64,000 nucleotides of DNA from Acidobacteriaceae bacterium UBA1307 (GTDB lineage Bacteria; Acidobacteriota; Terriglobia; Terriglobales; Acidobacteriaceae): assembly GCA_002307235.1 (NCBI GenBank), contig DBTV01000029.1, positions 2,561 to 66,560 of the forward strand, written 5' to 3'. Position 1 is the stretch's first letter. Every line of letters begins with the position of its first letter. Under the pieces are notes generated by a model, which was given only the letters and a program-made list of their open reading frames with translations, searched no databases and was not told the DNA's origin. Below are positions 14,829 to 23,546 of this stretch, in pieces. The translations under genes and the position numbers were made by a program.

Positions 14829-16492
14829 GTCTGATCAGTTCGATGCTTACGGGGTTTCGGGGGCTTCGTGCCGAGATTGGAGGCGCGCCAGCACCGTGGG
14901 ATGACTTCTGGTACGGTTCGGTGGGTGCAGGCTCGGTTTCAGGGATGCGTGTTACGCCGGAAAACGCCAAGCGCCTCGGTACGGTGGTCGCGGCAGTCTC
15001 GGCCAAGTGCCGCGCGATCGGAACGTTGCCGTGTTTCCTTTATACGGAGGTAGCCGGACAGGACGGAAAAGTTCTGGCGAAGAAGCATCCTTACTACAAC
15101 CTTCTGTTCAGACGTCCAAACTCGATGCAGACGGCCTTCGAGTATTACGAAATGCTGCAGGGGCACCTCGAACTGCGCGGCAATGCCTACTCTGAATTGC
15201 TGACCGATAGCCGCGGTGTGGTTGGCGAGATGGTGCCGATGCATCCTGACCGCGTAACGCCTGAGTTGCTCGATAATGGCCGACTACGCTATCGCTACAA
15301 CGATCCGCTGACGCGCACCACGCGCATTCTTTTGCAGGACGAGGTTTTTCACCTGCGCGAGTGGTCGGATTACGCGCACGTGGGCCAGTCGCGCATTGCG
15401 ATGGGCGTTGACGTGATGGGCGTGGCGCTGGCGCAGCAAGATTACGTCGGCAAGTACCTGAAAAATGATGGCAGTGCCGGCGTCTTCGTGACTGGCACGA
15501 ATTTCAAGGACAAGAAAGACGAGAATGCGTACGTTAAGGCATTCGAAGAGTCGTCTACCGGAGAAAACCGGCATCGTGTGCGCATGTTGCCGCCTGGCGT
15601 TGACATCAAGTCTCTTGGCGTAAACCCGACCGACATGCAGTTGCTTGAGTCGATCAAGGCGTCGGACGCCAAGATCTGCTCGCTCTTCAATGTTCTGCCT
15701 CACCTGATCGGCGTTGATTCGGGAAAATCGGCAACGTATGCGTCGGTTGAGCAGTTCAACCTGATGCATGTTCAGCAGTGCGTGCTGCCGATGGCGGTGC
15801 GCTGGGAACAGTGCCTGCAGCGCGACCTGATTCAGGATGATCGCTTCTACGTTAAGTTCTCGCTGGCCGCACTGTTGCGCGGTGACAATGCGACACGCAT
15901 GCAAGGCTATGCCATCGCTATCGAGCATGGCTGGCTGAGCCAGGATGAGGTTCGCGAGCTCGAAGACTTGAATCCGATTGCCGGTGGCATTGGTAAGAAA
16001 TACTGGCGGCCGATGAACTGGACCACGCTTGATGCGCCACTGACCGCGCCGAAAAACACGGTACAGCAGCAAGTACCTGATCCTGCGGATGACGAAAGCT
16101 CGGATGACGAGCTTGACGAGTCGGGCCGTTCGGCTCAGCGAATGCAGTTGGAGTTGCTTGCGCTCGATGCGGCCTCGCGCTGTGTGCGCCGCGAGATCAA
16201 CGGCGTTCTGCGGCTTGCTGATCGCGCCATGGCGGGCGGCGAGACGGACACGGTACTGCCGTCTGTCCATGAACTGTACTCGCAGTGCTGGCATTTTGCC
16301 TGCGTGGTGCTGCACCTGGCTGCCAGTCAGCAGATTACGGCACGGCAACAGTACGACGCGCGGTGCCAGCTTGTCCTGCTTGCACTTGCGGATGAGCAGG
16401 ACGGGCAGCAGATCCTCGAAAGAACGCTCAGTGACTTCGAGGTGCAAGTGCCGAAACAACTGGCGGCCCTGGCCGTCGAGGGGGTAATTTAA
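14825..16492 (+). CDS. HK97-family portal protein
   Basis: 555 aa from GTG 14825 (GGAGG six bases upstream). The dodecameric portal through which DNA enters the head. Family features: VTPENAKRLGTVVAAVSAKC near the N-terminus, LLFRRPNSMQTAFEYYEMLQ, GNAYSELL, VFHLREW, and the clip/stem region LLESIKASDAKICSLFNVLP. The C-terminal ~130 residues after DPADDESSDDELDESG are an extra helical extension beyond the usual ~400-430 aa. Confidence 0.92.
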   Translation: MSLISSMLTGFRGLRAEIGGAPAPWDDFWYGSVGAGSVSGMRVTPENAKRLGTVVAAVSAKCRAIGTLPCFLYTEVAGQDGKVLAKKHPYYNLLFRRPNSMQTAFEYYEMLQGHLELRGNAYSELLTDSRGVVGEMVPMHPDRVTPELLDNGRLRYRYNDPLTRTTRILLQDEVFHLREWSDYAHVGQSRIAMGVDVMGVALAQQDYVGKYLKNDGSAGVFVTGTNFKDKKDENAYVKAFEESSTGENRHRVRMLPPGVDIKSLGVNPTDMQLLESIKASDAKICSLFNVLPHLIGVDSGKSATYASVEQFNLMHVQQCVLPMAVRWEQCLQRDLIQDDRFYVKFSLAALLRGDNATRMQGYAIAIEHGWLSQDEVRELEDLNPIAGGIGKKYWRPMNWTTLDAPLTAPKNTVQQQVPDPADDESSDDELDESGRSAQRMQLELLALDAASRCVRREINGVLRLADRAMAGGETDTVLPSVHELYSQCWHFACVVLHLAASQQITARQQYDARCQLVLLALADEQDGQQILERTLSDFEVQVPKQLAALAVEGVI

Positions 16493-17622
16493 TGCACTAT
16501 TCGGCGGTGATGCGGTCCGTGTACTCGTCCGTCTGGGCGATCTTGCCGGAAAAACTCGAGGCGATTGCGACTTTTGTCCACCTCAAGGCCGACGGCGGCA
16601 TGGCAGATCCAGAGACAATCAAGGCTATCCGCGCGGCCAATCAGGTTGCGGCCGCGCGGGCCAAAAATCTCGCTTCGGGCGTGCCGGGCTCGGTGGTAGT
16701 GCTCCCAATCTACGGGATCATCAATCAGCGGTACGCCGGAGACTTCAGCGGCCCGTCGGGCACCTCAGTGCAGCAACTGACGCAGCAGTTTCGCCAGGCG
16801 GTGAAAGACCCGAACGTGAAGGCTATCGTCTTCGACGTTGACTCTCCGGGCGGGTCGATCTACGGTGTCCCCGAATTGGCGCAAGAGATCTGCGATGCGC
16901 GCAAGCAGAAGCAGATCATTGCGGTTTCCAACTGCCTCTGCGCTTCTGCGGCCTACTGGCTGGCCTCGCAGGCCTCCGAGGTGGTAGCAAGCCCAAGCAG
17001 CGTGACCGGCTCCATTGGCGTCTATCAACTGCACGAAGACGACAGCCAGTATCTCGACAATCTCGGCGTCAAGATGCAGTTTATCTCTGCAGGAAAATAC
17101 AAGGTCGAGGGCAATGGCTACGCGCCGTTGGATGACGAGGCGCGGCAGGCCATGCAGAGCATGGTCGATGACTACTACGACATGTTCACCAAGGCCGTCG
17201 CGCGCGGCCGTAAGGTGGCCCAGAAGGCTGTGCAGAACGGTTTTGGCGAGGGACGTGCGTTGACGGCTCAAAACGCCGTGTCGCAGGGGCTGGCTGATCG
17301 TGTGGCCACGCTTGACGATGTGCTCGCCGATCTTGGTGTGCGGCAGGATGCAAACGCGCAGGCCAGGGCTCACAGTGCGCCAGCCGTCAGCGCTGCACAG
17401 GTCTCTGCCGGTGGCAGGGCTGACGGCGACAACGGATGCACCTGCGAGTGCGACGCGTGCCTGGCGGGCGATTGCTCGAGTTGCACGCATGAGGGGTGCG
17501 ATCCGGATGAGGAAGGGTGTGTCGGCTGCGGGATGGCCGATAGCGGCGGCGATGAAGCCAAGGCTGGCCGACGAGCGAAGGCGGAAGCCCGCGCGCGTCG
17601 ACTGCGCTTGGCTGCGTTGTAA
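16492..17622 (+). CDS. S49-type prohead protease with Cys-rich C-terminus
   Basis: 376 aa, TAATG overlap with the portal gene. Belongs to the SppA/ClpP-like phage proteases that mature the prohead. Family motifs: AIVFDVDSPGGSIYG, nucleophile S152 in CLCASAAYWLAS, VTGSIGVY, and the basic residue K202/K204 in SAGKYKVEG. Residues ~308-350 carry a dense Cys cluster (CTCECDACLAGDCSSC, then HEGC, EGCVGCG), probably metal-binding, followed by a basic tail. The scaffold is presumably the C-terminal part or the delta domain of the capsid protein. Confidence 0.9.
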   Translation: MHYSAVMRSVYSSVWAILPEKLEAIATFVHLKADGGMADPETIKAIRAANQVAAARAKNLASGVPGSVVVLPIYGIINQRYAGDFSGPSGTSVQQLTQQFRQAVKDPNVKAIVFDVDSPGGSIYGVPELAQEICDARKQKQIIAVSNCLCASAAYWLASQASEVVASPSSVTGSIGVYQLHEDDSQYLDNLGVKMQFISAGKYKVEGNGYAPLDDEARQAMQSMVDDYYDMFTKAVARGRKVAQKAVQNGFGEGRALTAQNAVSQGLADRVATLDDVLADLGVRQDANAQARAHSAPAVSAAQVSAGGRADGDNGCTCECDACLAGDCSSCTHEGCDPDEEGCVGCGMADSGGDEAKAGRRAKAEARARRLRLAAL

Positions 17623-17686
17623 CGTCGTAAATCTAACAGATGGAGAAGTGGCAAAAATTGCAGTTTTGCTTTACTGAGGTGTTGCA

Positions 17687-18340
17687 GTGACGCCCTACTA
17701 TGACCATGCGGGCGTCACAATTTATCACGGAGATTGCGCCGAGATTTTAAAGGGATTGCCGAAAGCTGAGGCTGTAATCACAGATCCTCCGTACGGTATT
17801 AACATGGCGCGAGGGTTTCGCTGCTCCGGGCGTAGTTTTGGCGGGCATGGAAAGCGCACGTCGCGTCAGTATGAGGGTGATTGGGATCGGAGTCGGCCGC
17901 CGACTGAGCTTTTGCTTGCGGTCGTCGAAGCTGGTCACATTGCCATTCTGTGGGGCGGCAACTACTTTGCAGACGTTCTGCCGAGAACCTATAAATGGCT
18001 GGTTTGGGACAAGCAGCAGAGCATGCCGAGTTTTTCCGATGCAGAGTTGGCTTGGACCAATCTGGACGGCAGGACGGTAAAGATGTTCCGGCTCTGCGGG
18101 GCTGGTGTCCTGGCGGTCGAGAAGAAGCGCTTCCATCCTACGCAGAAGCCGGTGGATTTGATGCAGTGGTGCATCAATCTGAGCGGCGCGCAGACCATTC
18201 TTGATCCCTTCATGGGGAGCGGCTCCACGCTGGTTGCCGCAAAGAACCTTGGACGGCGCGCAATTGGTATTGAGCAAGACGAGCACTTCTGTGAGGTAGC
18301 CGCTAAGCGGCTATCGCAGGAGGTCTTCCAGTTTACCTAG
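17687..18340 (+). CDS. DNA methyltransferase (beta-type, N4/N6)
   Basis: 217 aa. Catalytic motif IV DPPYGI near residue 33 comes first, and the SAM-binding FMGSGST near residue 180 comes last, the order of beta-class amino-methyltransferases. ADVLPRTYKWLVWDK and RFHPTQKPVDLMQWC are typical of small phage enzymes. The target sequence is unknown. It sits inside the head module between protease and capsid, with a terminator after it, so it looks like a later addition. Likely protects phage DNA from restriction. Confidence 0.9.
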   Translation: MTPYYDHAGVTIYHGDCAEILKGLPKAEAVITDPPYGINMARGFRCSGRSFGGHGKRTSRQYEGDWDRSRPPTELLLAVVEAGHIAILWGGNYFADVLPRTYKWLVWDKQQSMPSFSDAELAWTNLDGRTVKMFRLCGAGVLAVEKKRFHPTQKPVDLMQWCINLSGAQTILDPFMGSGSTLVAAKNLGRRAIGIEQDEHFCEVAAKRLSQEVFQFT

Positions 18341-18370
18341 CGATCGAACTTTGATCGCAGATTTACACGA

Positions 18371-18398
18371 AAAGGCTCCGCTACGGCGGGGCCTTTTT
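18371..18398 (+). terminator. terminator before the capsid gene
   Basis: AAAGGC-t-CCGC and GCGG-g-GCC arms around TAC, followed by TTTTT. A second weaker GGCCAA/TTGGCC hairpin with TTTT lies at ~18467-18490. Confidence 0.6.
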
Positions 18399-18516
18399 GC
18401 CTTTCCGTACAAGTTTCGGCGGCCGAAGCCGCCGCGTCCTGGCGCAAGCCGACCGCCCGATGGCGGCCAAGGCGGCGCTTTGGCCTTTTCACCTTTCACA
18501 GTCAGGAGCTGAAAAC

Positions 18517-19797
18517 ATGGAATACCGTCAACTACTTCAGGCCAAGGCTGCCGCTGTCGATGCCGCCAAGGCATTGCAGGCGGCCGCGAATGGTCGATTG
18601 ATGAGCACCGACGAACAGACGCAGTTCGATGCACACATGGCCACGGCCGAGAATCTGCAGAAACAGATTGCCGCTGCTGATCGAATGCGAGAGCTCGAGC
18701 GCGGAACCTCGGCGGCCGTTATCGAGGTCGGCGACAACCTCGCCGAGAAAAAGCCCTGGAATAGCTCGGCTGAGTTTTTCGGTGCCGTCATCGGTAACAC
18801 GCGTGCAGGCCGCGTCTCGGACCCTCGCCTGCAGGCTTCGCTGGGATCGAGCGAATCGGTACCGAGCGATGGTGGTTTTGCGGTGCCGACGCAGTACGCG
18901 CAGGATCTCTTGCAGCGATCCTATGATGTGGGCGTGCTTGCCCAGCGCTGCCGGGAACTTAACATGACCTCGGCGCGCCTCATCATGAACGCAATCGACG
19001 AGTCGAGTCGCGAAGATGGAAAGCGGTGGGGCGGCTTGCAGGCATTCTGGGAGTCAGAGGCCAAGCAGTATGTGGGCGTGAGACCGAAGACCCGTGAGGT
19101 GCAGTTTGTTGCCAACAAGCTGATCGGTCTGACGTACCTGACCGAGGAGTTGATGGAGGACACGCAGGCTATCTCGTCCTACGTCGACACTGTCTTTCCG
19201 GATGAATTTTCGTTCAAGATCGACGACGCCATCTTTAATGGCGTTGGCGCAGGTCAGCCGTTGGGCATCCTGAATCCCAAGAGCGCAGCAACGGTTGTCC
19301 AGGCGAAGGATGCGGGTCAGGAGGCCTCGACCGTTACGGCCTTGAATATCCTCAACATGTGGTCTCGCCTGTATGCGCCGAGCCGCAAAAATGCCTGCTG
19401 GTTTATCGAGCAGAGCATCGAACCTAAGCTCTACCCGTTGCAGTTCCCGGATACGGTTGGCACGCAGAACACCATGATGTACACGCCGCCGGGCATGTGG
19501 GGCAATAACAGCGACTACGGCCTGCTGATGGGCAAGCCCGTGATTCCTGTTGAGCAGGCATCGGCGCTCGGGGCGCAGGGTGACATCGTTCTGGGCGATA
19601 TGAACCAGTACATTTTGGCGAAGCGCAATGAGGTTCGGGCCGACAGTTCGATTCATGTTGCCTTCCTGACGGGCGAACTGGCCCTGCGCTTCATGCTTCG
19701 CCTTGATGGTCAGTCGTGGTGGAATGCACCGCTGACGCCGAAGGCCAAGAACGCGCCGACGCGGTCGCCGTTCGTCACCTTGGCTGCCCGCTCGTAG
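18517..19797 (+). CDS. HK97-family major capsid protein
   Basis: 426 aa from ATG 18517 (AGGAG eight bases upstream). The N-terminal ~100 residues are a helical delta domain (LLQAKAAAVDAAKALQAAAN, ENLQKQIAAADRMRELERG) usually removed by the protease. The HK97 fold follows, with the conserved DGGFAVPTQYAQDLLQRSYD, NKLIGLTYLTEELMEDTQ, FSFKIDDAIFNGVGAGQPLG and CWFIEQSIEPKLYPL segments and GKPVIPVEQASALG near the end. Confidence 0.94.
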   Translation: MEYRQLLQAKAAAVDAAKALQAAANGRLMSTDEQTQFDAHMATAENLQKQIAAADRMRELERGTSAAVIEVGDNLAEKKPWNSSAEFFGAVIGNTRAGRVSDPRLQASLGSSESVPSDGGFAVPTQYAQDLLQRSYDVGVLAQRCRELNMTSARLIMNAIDESSREDGKRWGGLQAFWESEAKQYVGVRPKTREVQFVANKLIGLTYLTEELMEDTQAISSYVDTVFPDEFSFKIDDAIFNGVGAGQPLGILNPKSAATVVQAKDAGQEASTVTALNILNMWSRLYAPSRKNACWFIEQSIEPKLYPLQFPDTVGTQNTMMYTPPGMWGNNSDYGLLMGKPVIPVEQASALGAQGDIVLGDMNQYILAKRNEVRADSSIHVAFLTGELALRFMLRLDGQSWWNAPLTPKAKNAPTRSPFVTLAARS

Positions 19798-19808
19798 GCT
19801 GCCGATAT

Positions 19809-19835
19809 GAGGGCCGCGCATAGCGCGTGGCCCTC
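19809..19835 (+). terminator. hairpin after the capsid gene
   Basis: GAGGGCC (19809-19815) pairs perfectly with GGCCCTC (19829-19835) but no T-run follows. More likely an mRNA-end stabiliser or partial attenuator than a full terminator. Confidence 0.4.
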
Positions 19836-19879
19836 GCAATCTCGAAACTGATCCGGCGTGAAGCCGGGAAAGGAGTCAC

Positions 19880-20362
19880 ATGTCCGTCAAAGGCTTTTAT
19901 ACGGCACAGGAAGGCCACGTGGTCAGCATCCTGTCGCCTCAGAACATCTCGGGAGGCGCAACGGCGCAGGCATTCAATATGGCCGGCTATCGCCACGCTT
20001 CGATCATTCTTCAGCTTGGGGCGCAGGCCGCGGCCAACACGAAGATCCTCGTCAACGCCTGCAGCGATGCGGCTGGCGATGGCGCAACGGCGATTCCGTT
20101 TGATCTCTTCTTGCAGGAGACGGCCGGCAATGTCAACGACGTATTGTCGACGCGGACGCCGGTTGACGATGAGGGCTATACGCCGTCGGCAAACAAGAAC
20201 ATCTTCTACGTCATCGAGCTTGACGCGGATGCGCTGCCTGCCGGGTCGTCCTTCGTGCAACTCGAAGTCACCAACGGCGCCAATGCCAACTTCGCCTCGG
20301 CCGTGGCCGTGCTCTCCGGTGGCCGGTTTGTGGGTGATCAGTCGCAGACGGCCACGTCCTAA
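19880..20362 (+). CDS. putative head decoration/structural protein
   Basis: 160 aa, beta-rich, without membrane or catalytic motifs. Contains FNMAGYRHASIILQLGAQAA, IPFDLFLQETAGNVNDVLST and FVQLEVTNGANANFASAVAV. Directly downstream of the capsid gene, where decoration or cement proteins are common; the assignment is by position and composition. Confidence 0.55.
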   Translation: MSVKGFYTAQEGHVVSILSPQNISGGATAQAFNMAGYRHASIILQLGAQAAANTKILVNACSDAAGDGATAIPFDLFLQETAGNVNDVLSTRTPVDDEGYTPSANKNIFYVIELDADALPAGSSFVQLEVTNGANANFASAVAVLSGGRFVGDQSQTATS

Positions 20363-20380
20363 GCGTGCTGTTGCTGGTTG

Positions 20381-20412
20381 AGAGGTCGGGCATGCCCGGC
20401 CTCTTTCTTTTT
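20381..20412 (+). terminator. terminator within the head module
   Basis: AGAGG-t-CGGGC and GCCCG-g-CCTCT arms around AT, then TTCTTTTT. Confidence 0.7.
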
Positions 20413-20423
20413 GAGGGGCGCGC

Positions 20424-21314
20424 ATGAGCGAGGCGGTTGTTGTTGTCAAACCACCGGCGGCATTGCCGGTTTCGGTTTCGGATTTTATCGGGTTCTGCGG
20501 GTTCTCAGTCTATACCGACACGACCCTGGCAGCGCAGCAGCAGGCGCAAATGTCGGGCCTGATTGCAGCAGCAACGAATGACTGTGAACGATGGTGCAGA
20601 AGTGCTTTTTTGACGCGAACGTTGTTCGCACGCTTGGATTGCTTTCCTGGCCACAGCCCTCTCTATGAGCGCAATGGCTTTGCCGCGATTCTTCTGTCGG
20701 AGCCGCCGTTTCAAGCGATCGAGTACTTTCGTTATGTCGACACGACAGGATGTGTGCAGGATCTGCCGCTTGACGTGAGCTACGGCACAGCCTACCAACC
20801 ACAGATGTACGGCTACCAGCTCGAGCGTGGGGCGGGTAGCGTGCCGGCCAGCCTTGTGCCGCCCTGGGCGCGCCCGTGGCCGCCAGTGCGTCTCGTACCT
20901 GGCTGTGTCATGGTGCAATATCGCGCTGGTTATGGAGGCCCGGCGACAGTGTCGATCGGCAGTGGATCTACAAAGCTCAGCGCACCTGGCTTTACCTTCT
21001 TTCAGGCCGATGCGCCGCTGCTGACTGGCGACACAGGGCTTCCCGTGCGCATTCCTGGGGCCGGTGAGGCCGGTGCTGACCTGGTTACGACGGTTGCCTC
21101 GGTTGACACCGATGGAAACGCTACGCTGGCCGATACAGCCGCGACGGCGGTCGACAGCGTGCAGGCGTGGATCGGCAAAGAAATTCCCGGGCCAATCCTG
21201 CTCGCGATCAAATTTCAGGCGCAGTTTTATTACGAACAGCCGGCGATCGTCGATCAGCCGCTTCCGCGTGTGGTGACGGCGCTCCTTAGCTCTTATCGCA
21301 ACTTAGTGAGCTGA
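20424..21314 (+). CDS. head-tail connector (gp6-like) with inserted beta domain
   Basis: 296 aa. The N-terminal VSVSDFIGFCGFS...MSGLIAAATNDCERWCRSAF helices and the terminal PGPILLAIKFQAQFYYEQPA...VVTALLSSYRNL match gp6-type connectors, which are usually ~100-200 aa. Between them, ~residues 170-252 (STKLSAPGFTFFQ, GLPVRIPGAGEAGADLVTTV, DGNATLADTAATAVDSVQ) form a small beta module that resembles repeats usually seen in phage fibres and baseplates. Confidence 0.75.
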   Translation: MSEAVVVVKPPAALPVSVSDFIGFCGFSVYTDTTLAAQQQAQMSGLIAAATNDCERWCRSAFLTRTLFARLDCFPGHSPLYERNGFAAILLSEPPFQAIEYFRYVDTTGCVQDLPLDVSYGTAYQPQMYGYQLERGAGSVPASLVPPWARPWPPVRLVPGCVMVQYRAGYGGPATVSIGSGSTKLSAPGFTFFQADAPLLTGDTGLPVRIPGAGEAGADLVTTVASVDTDGNATLADTAATAVDSVQAWIGKEIPGPILLAIKFQAQFYYEQPAIVDQPLPRVVTALLSSYRNLVS

Positions 21315-21331
21315 TGCCGCCAGGGAGAAAT

Positions 21332-21700
21332 ATGTTCAATCCGCTCTATATAAACCCTGGCGAACTCCGAAACCAGATCGCCATCCAGACCAAAAGTCAG
21401 AATGACCGCGACGGCTACGGCCAGCTCGTTGAAACGTGGGTCACTATTCTGACAACACGCGCCAAGATCGAAAGCACCACTGGAGCGAGCTACAAAGACA
21501 CGTTTGCGCAGAATGCGCGCGTCAATCAGTCGACCAAGTTGATCACGATTCGTTATCCGGGCAGTAATGTCGTCATTCAGGCTGGACAGCGAATCGTGCA
21601 CGGCAATGACATCTATACCGTCCAGGATGTGGATAACGTTCTGGAGCGCAATCGCAAGCTGCGTATCGCGGCGATGCAGATACAGGACACGAGTGTCTAA
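21332..21700 (+). CDS. head-closure / head-tail joining protein
   Basis: 122 aa from ATG 21332 (AGGGAG five bases upstream; ATG 21314 overlaps the previous stop). SPP1 gp16-like pattern: INPGELRNQIAIQTKSQNDR DGYGQ... then TWVTILTTRAKIE, TKLITIRYPG, GNDIYTVQDVDNVLERNRKL. Forms the stopper beneath the connector. Its stop overlaps the next start (TAATG). Confidence 0.85.
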   Translation: MFNPLYINPGELRNQIAIQTKSQNDRDGYGQLVETWVTILTTRAKIESTTGASYKDTFAQNARVNQSTKLITIRYPGSNVVIQAGQRIVHGNDIYTVQDVDNVLERNRKLRIAAMQIQDTSV

Positions 21701-22212
21701 TGCCCCAATCAGATGACATTGAAGTTACCGTATCCGGGCTTGATGAGCTTGGCGAGCAGCTCGAGCAACTGGATCTGGCTTTGCAAAAGCGCATACTGTT
21801 CGCGTCGTTGAAAAGCGCGGGGGAAGTATTTCTCGCACCGATGAAGGAGCGTTGCCCGGTTTCAGTAGACGCCGTGGCTGAGTCGACGAATACGACTCGC
21901 CTTGTGCAAGGTGCTCTGCGCCGAGATTTGAAGGTCAGAGCGAAGGCAGATAGAGCCGCTCCAACGGTCTATGTGGGGCCCGGGAAAGATACCTTTCATG
22001 TTGCTCGCTGGATTGAGAATGGATTCGACCTGACGACGCATGGCCGTAAGCGTCAACGGCGCGTAATCCGGCATATCAAGGCCACTCCATTTATCCGGCC
22101 TGCGTTCGATGCGAATACAGAAAAAGCTGTTGAGGCCTTTGCTAATGCGCTTAATGATGGCCTGCAGGCGGAACTCGGCGGGAAGTTTACGCCAGTGGAA
22201 GGTGCGGCATGA
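21700..22212 (+). CDS. HK97 gp10-like tail completion protein
   Basis: 170 aa with the family pattern VSGLDELGEQLEQLDLALQK, LKSAGEVFLAPMKERCPV, GALRRDLKVRA, FHVARWIENGF and ATPFIRPAFDANTEKAVEAF. Acts at the head-tail interface. Overlaps its neighbours by a few bases on both sides. Confidence 0.87.
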   Translation: MPQSDDIEVTVSGLDELGEQLEQLDLALQKRILFASLKSAGEVFLAPMKERCPVSVDAVAESTNTTRLVQGALRRDLKVRAKADRAAPTVYVGPGKDTFHVARWIENGFDLTTHGRKRQRRVIRHIKATPFIRPAFDANTEKAVEAFANALNDGLQAELGGKFTPVEGAA

Positions 22213-22598
22213 TTCAGGGCCTCATGGCAAAACTGGAAGCAGATGATGCCGTGCGGGACGCGCTGCCGGGCGGCATCTATCCAGTGCTGCTCCCTCAGGA
22301 TGCCGTGTATCCGTGTGTCACGTATCAGGTCATTTCTGATGTTCCTGATTACGAGCTCGGCCGTAAGGCGCGTGATGAAACTTGCAGATTGCAGATGGAT
22401 GTGCGAAGCAATACTACGTATGCGGCCGCTGATACTGGGGTGCGAGCGATTCGTAATTGCCTTGAGTCCTTTACTGGCGACCTGCTGGACGGTACGTCTA
22501 TTTCGGATATTCGAGTTGAAGATGTGACGGACTACTACGACGCGGCCAATCTTGCGTTTCGCAAACAAGTCGATTTCATCATCGATTTCACCTTTTAA
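22209..22598 (+). CDS. DUF3168-like tail terminator
   Basis: 129 aa: LEADDAVRDALPGGIYPVLL PQDAVYPCVTYQ, CRLQMDVRS, and a VDFIIDFTF end, as in DUF3168/gpU-like proteins that cap the tail tube. Start overlaps the upstream gene (ATGA-like). Confidence 0.83.
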   Translation: MIQGLMAKLEADDAVRDALPGGIYPVLLPQDAVYPCVTYQVISDVPDYELGRKARDETCRLQMDVRSNTTYAAADTGVRAIRNCLESFTGDLLDGTSISDIRVEDVTDYYDAANLAFRKQVDFIIDFTF

Positions 22599-22652
22599 CA
22601 ACCTCTTCAAACAACCTCCAGTGGGCATGCGCCGCACAGGAAGGGAGAACCT

Positions 22653-23114
22653 ATGTCTGATTTGACGCCGATTCTAGGCAAAAAGTCGACCCTGTCAGTT
22701 GGTGCTGGGACGACAGTGATTAACGGGATCAAACATATTGCCCATAGCGGTAATAAGGTCGACACGGAAGATGTTTCCGAACTCAACGATGAAACGATTG
22801 ATCGCGAGTTTATGGGGACGCTGCGTGACAACGGATCGATCAGCATTGATGGCAACTATTATCCGTCCGATGCGGGCCAGCAGCAGGTTGCAGCGGCGTA
22901 TGGCGCGGCATCTTCGGTAAGGGTTCCTTTTGTCGTGACATACCCGGATGGATCGGCGGATAAGTTCGTCGGAATCGTGACGAGCTGGAGCACTGATTTG
23001 CAGAACGACAAATATATCCAGTTCAAGGCCGAAATCAAGATTTCCGGCGCAATCACTTCTACCTCTTCTGCTTCGACGACCTCTACTACGACAACCACTA
23101 CGGCCGCTGCGTAA
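22653..23114 (+). CDS. major tail tube protein
   Basis: 153 aa. Tube-protein character: ILGKKSTLSVGAGTTVINGI, DTEDVSELNDETIDREFMGT, DNGSISIDGNYY, VTYPDGSADKFVGIVTSWST and FKAEIKISGAI. Located just before the G/GT chaperones, the usual position. The last ~22 residues are a Ser/Thr/Ala tail. RBS GGGAG upstream. Confidence 0.85.
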   Translation: MSDLTPILGKKSTLSVGAGTTVINGIKHIAHSGNKVDTEDVSELNDETIDREFMGTLRDNGSISIDGNYYPSDAGQQQVAAAYGAASSVRVPFVVTYPDGSADKFVGIVTSWSTDLQNDKYIQFKAEIKISGAITSTSSASTTSTTTTTTAAA

Positions 23115-23171
23115 TCGCGGTGTGAATCGAACGGGGCGAGGCTAACCTTGCCCCATTAAGGGAAAACGCAC

Positions 23172-23546
23172 ATGAAAACCAGTAAAAATACAGTGGCTGG
23201 AATCCCCGGGGCTGACCCCACGCTGCCGAATGCGCCTCTGGCTTTGGATGGCAAAACATATCACCTCTGCTATGACTTCAACGCGATCATCGCGTATGAA
23301 GAAAAGAGCGGCGAAAACATTTTGGTGGCCTTTGAACCGGACAACATGACTCCCACTAAGATGCGTCAGTTGCTCTGGGCCGGACTGCTTAGGGAGAATC
23401 CGGAGATCACCCTTGAGCAGACGGGAGCTTTGGCTGGCTACGTCGACATGGCTCGCATTTCGAATGCGATAGTTTCGGCGCTCCTTGGAAGCAGGCCAGA
23501 TCCTGAAGAACCAAAAAACGCCGAGGGCGCGACGGAAAGCGATTAA
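23172..23546 (+). CDS. tail assembly chaperone gpG
   Basis: 124 aa. LDGKTYHLCYDFNAIIAYEE, MTPTKMRQLLWAGLLRENPE and ITLEQTGALAGYVDMARISN match gpG-like chaperones that coat the tape measure protein before tube polymerisation. Its coding region contains the slippery heptamer at 23513-23519. Confidence 0.85.
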   Translation: MKTSKNTVAGIPGADPTLPNAPLALDGKTYHLCYDFNAIIAYEEKSGENILVAFEPDNMTPTKMRQLLWAGLLRENPEITLEQTGALAGYVDMARISNAIVSALLGSRPDPEEPKNAEGATESD

